From: Sedimentisphaerales bacterium
GTDB lineage: Bacteria; Planctomycetota; Phycisphaerae; Sedimentisphaerales; Anaerohalosphaeraceae
Assembly: GCA_016930745.1 (NCBI GenBank)
Contig: JAFGGE010000031.1
Span: forward strand, 30,819-94,818
Reading direction: 5' to 3'
Length of the DNA stretch: 64,000 nt
In this document: piece after piece, positions 61,895 through 64,000 of the stretch
How positions within the stretch are numbered: the stretch's first letter is position 1
Layout of the letters: each line of letters begins with the position of its first letter
Translations under genes and position numbers: made by a program
The notes under the pieces: model-generated
What the model was told of the DNA's origin: nothing
Databases searched by the model: none
The model's input: the letters and a program-made list of their open reading frames with translations, nothing else

Positions 61895-62953
61895 TCATCT
61901 AACGAGTTTTACATTAGGTGCAGGGCGATAATACTTTAAAAAATCATCTTCATTAGATGTGAGTAATTTAAGTAGTTGCTCTTTTGTATAATTGAGCGTA
62001 TGAAGATACGTGTCTATGATCTTATTTATCAGTTTTGGCTTCTCCTCAGGTAGTTCGACCGGTTCATGTTTTCTATAACCTGCTGCACTTAGCTGAGTAA
62101 AGAATCTCCGATATTGCGATTGAGTGATTACACCAAGATCACGTGCCTTTCGGGTTAGAGCCGCGATAGAGACTCCCCATTCTTCTTTAAGTCTAGCCGC
62201 AAGGGGGAGTGAAAATGGAGTGAGATCAGTTATTATATCCCTTGCTGGCATCAAAAATTCAGAAGCGAAACGGTCTGCCTGTGCTTCCATGTCTGGTGTA
62301 GGGATTCGATGCATAACAATGTGCCCCAATTCATGTGCAAGAGTAAACCTCATTCTATCTGTAGGCAACAAGTTATTGACAAAGAAAAAAGGCTGGAGAC
62401 CCTCATTCACTAACCACATACCTTCAGCATCAAATTTTCTGTTACCAAAATCGCACTTGATCACAATACCAGATGCATCTTCTATAGTGCGACACATGTT
62501 CTTGATAGGGCCAACAGGTATTCGCCAAATTGATCTGACAAGCTGGGCGACATATTCAGCATCACCTTCAAAGTCGTCTATATCGATATTTTGGAAACTG
62601 TAGGGAGTGGATAATTCTATACCATCGAGCAACTTTGCAATCTGTATTTTGTAAATATTAATACGTGCCTGAATTTGCTTCAATGTCTGGACTGGAATAC
62701 TTTTCCGTTTACGATGATATATGTTGCTTATACCTAATCCGTGTATGGACGCTTTTTGTTTAAAGAATGAAACAGGGTAATCAAGAACTTGAGCTAGTTT
62801 ACGCAAACGATCTTCTGGAATGACTAATTGACCTTTCTCATACTTTGAGATATATCCTTGAGCAATTGATGTAAGTTGAGACAATTCAGCTTGTGTCATT
62901 AATCGCGAATCACGGGCAAGTATGAGAAGATCAGGATTGACCGTAGAATTCAT
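61895..62953 (-). CDS. XRE-family HTH regulator fused to ImmA/IrrE (COG2856) metalloprotease domain
   Basis: SRLMTQAELSQLTSIAQGYISKYEKGQLVIPEDRLRKLAQVLDYP; FTLAHELGHIVMH (HExxH). Confidence 0.94.
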   Translation of the reverse strand: MNSTVNPDLLILARDSRLMTQAELSQLTSIAQGYISKYEKGQLVIPEDRLRKLAQVLDYPVSFFKQKASIHGLGISNIYHRKRKSIPVQTLKQIQARINIYKIQIAKLLDGIELSTPYSFQNIDIDDFEGDAEYVAQLVRSIWRIPVGPIKNMCRTIEDASGIVIKCDFGNRKFDAEGMWLVNEGLQPFFFVNNLLPTDRMRFTLAHELGHIVMHRIPTPDMEAQADRFASEFLMPARDIITDLTPFSLPLAARLKEEWGVSIAALTRKARDLGVITQSQYRRFFTQLSAAGYRKHEPVELPEEKPKLINKIIDTYLHTLNYTKEQLLKLLTSNEDDFLKYYRPAPNVKLVR

Positions 62954-63042
62954 ACATCCTCCAAGAAAAACGCTTCTCATAACAAGAGATTGCTATAAAA
63001 TAAGCCTTGTATTAGAGCGACAGTTGTTTTTGATTAGCTTAT

Positions 63043-63669
63043 TTACACCTTCTTGAGGATCTTTACTTTCTTCGGAGTAATAATTATTTCATCCGAGGCA
63101 GGATCAGGTGTAGATACCATGACCGGAGTAACAATCCCGGCCTCACTATCAATAGGAATATGCCACACAAGATCGTTATTATACCAGCATACAATGGACA
63201 GATCACGTAGATTTCCGGTATTGTTGAGTCTATAACCAAAGTTGGCAACCGTTGCGCCATCATTCGCCCAACGTGAACCATTCTCTGTCTTGAAAACTTG
63301 CTGAGAGATGGTTTGCTGTCTGGCAGTTATTATATTATGAGGGCGCAACTGATCATCCAGTTTCTTAAAACGCAATAAAAGCTCTCCATGGAAATCAATC
63401 CAAAACAACCGGTCCTGAAAGTAACAGCAAATTTCGTCACCTCGATTAACAAATTCTCGCTGGGCACGGTCAACCATGAGGTCATGAATGAATCCAGCGG
63501 TAGTTGTTGAAGTAAGTTTTGCTCCGTGGCTAGGTAAATGTTTCCTTGTTTCTTGCCACATCTTCCAACTTTCGGAGAAGCATTTGTACAGACTGGAGCA
63601 ATGAGATTCGAGGATTTCGGTGGCGCGTTCTTTACTGATAATATGGTCAAAAAAATCCGAAGAAAACAT
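63043..63669 (-). CDS. Hypothetical protein, first gene of a two-gene unit with XRE-ImmA
   Basis: 208-aa ORF in an AT-rich segment, same strand, ~90 nt upstream of the XRE-ImmA start, with promoter-like sequence upstream. Confidence 0.8.
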   Translation of the reverse strand: MFSSDFFDHIISKERATEILESHCSSLYKCFSESWKMWQETRKHLPSHGAKLTSTTTAGFIHDLMVDRAQREFVNRGDEICCYFQDRLFWIDFHGELLLRFKKLDDQLRPHNIITARQQTISQQVFKTENGSRWANDGATVANFGYRLNNTGNLRDLSIVCWYNNDLVWHIPIDSEAGIVTPVMVSTPDPASDEIIITPKKVKILKKV

Positions 63670-63711
63670 TAAATATCTTCCTTAAAAACTCTTAAAATTC
63701 CATTTACGAAA

Positions 63712-63739
63712 AGTATATCATAGAGGTGCGCAAAGTCAA
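63712..63739 (-). promoter_or_regulatory. Candidate promoter for the two-gene XRE-ImmA unit
   Basis: Minus strand TTGACT, 16-nt spacer, TATACT. Confidence 0.55.
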
Positions 63740-64000
63740 GGGAAATTATTCAATTTTTTATATTATTCCTAAGCCGTTATATTATAACTATTTACAGATA
63801 CCATGCCTGATGGTCTTCGATGAAAAATCTTCGGCTTTAATCAACTTCCGCGAACTGACTATTAACGTGTAAAAGAGCCGTCCCGGCGGGTCGGGAGTCA
63901 CTAGTAACTGGTCTCTAGGAGTGTGTCGGAATACCCAAGACAAAAAACTATAAGTGCTTACAGAACAGAGACTTAGGTGTTTTGGCCATAGAATCGCTAA

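Overview
The window looks like a bacterial chromosome segment, probably from the PVC/Planctomycetes group. That guess rests on dockerin-like tails on beta-helix proteins, a sulfatase, Tat-exported Gfo/Idh/MocA and aldo-keto reductases, and csrA; no database search was possible. It is gene-dense, with about 45 supportable CDS. Recognisable blocks are: (i) large modular secreted proteins (RCC1-like repeats, beta-helix, dockerin-like) flanking a CPBP protease and murA; (ii) a MoxR-DUF58-transglutaminase operon; (iii) a polysaccharide locus (~18.5-28.7 kb) with flippase, glycosyltransferases, ligase/polymerase and a three-part kinase-like protein, preceded by a ~370-nt hairpin-rich region directly after a sigma70-like promoter; (iv) obg-coaX; (v) a TolC/adaptor/MacB-type efflux operon; (vi) a fused E1 plus E2 of a 2-oxoacid dehydrogenase; (vii) housekeeping and secreted enzymes, including a PurF-like protein with Ser in place of the N-terminal Cys and a 524-aa protein with an embedded HPr-like segment; (viii) an AT-rich end segment with an XRE-ImmA/IrrE gene and an unknown partner. 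The most interesting candidates are the structured leader RNA at 18525-18895, the HPr-embedded protein, the three-part NTase/P-loop kinase/APH-like protein, and the XRE-ImmA two-gene cassette.
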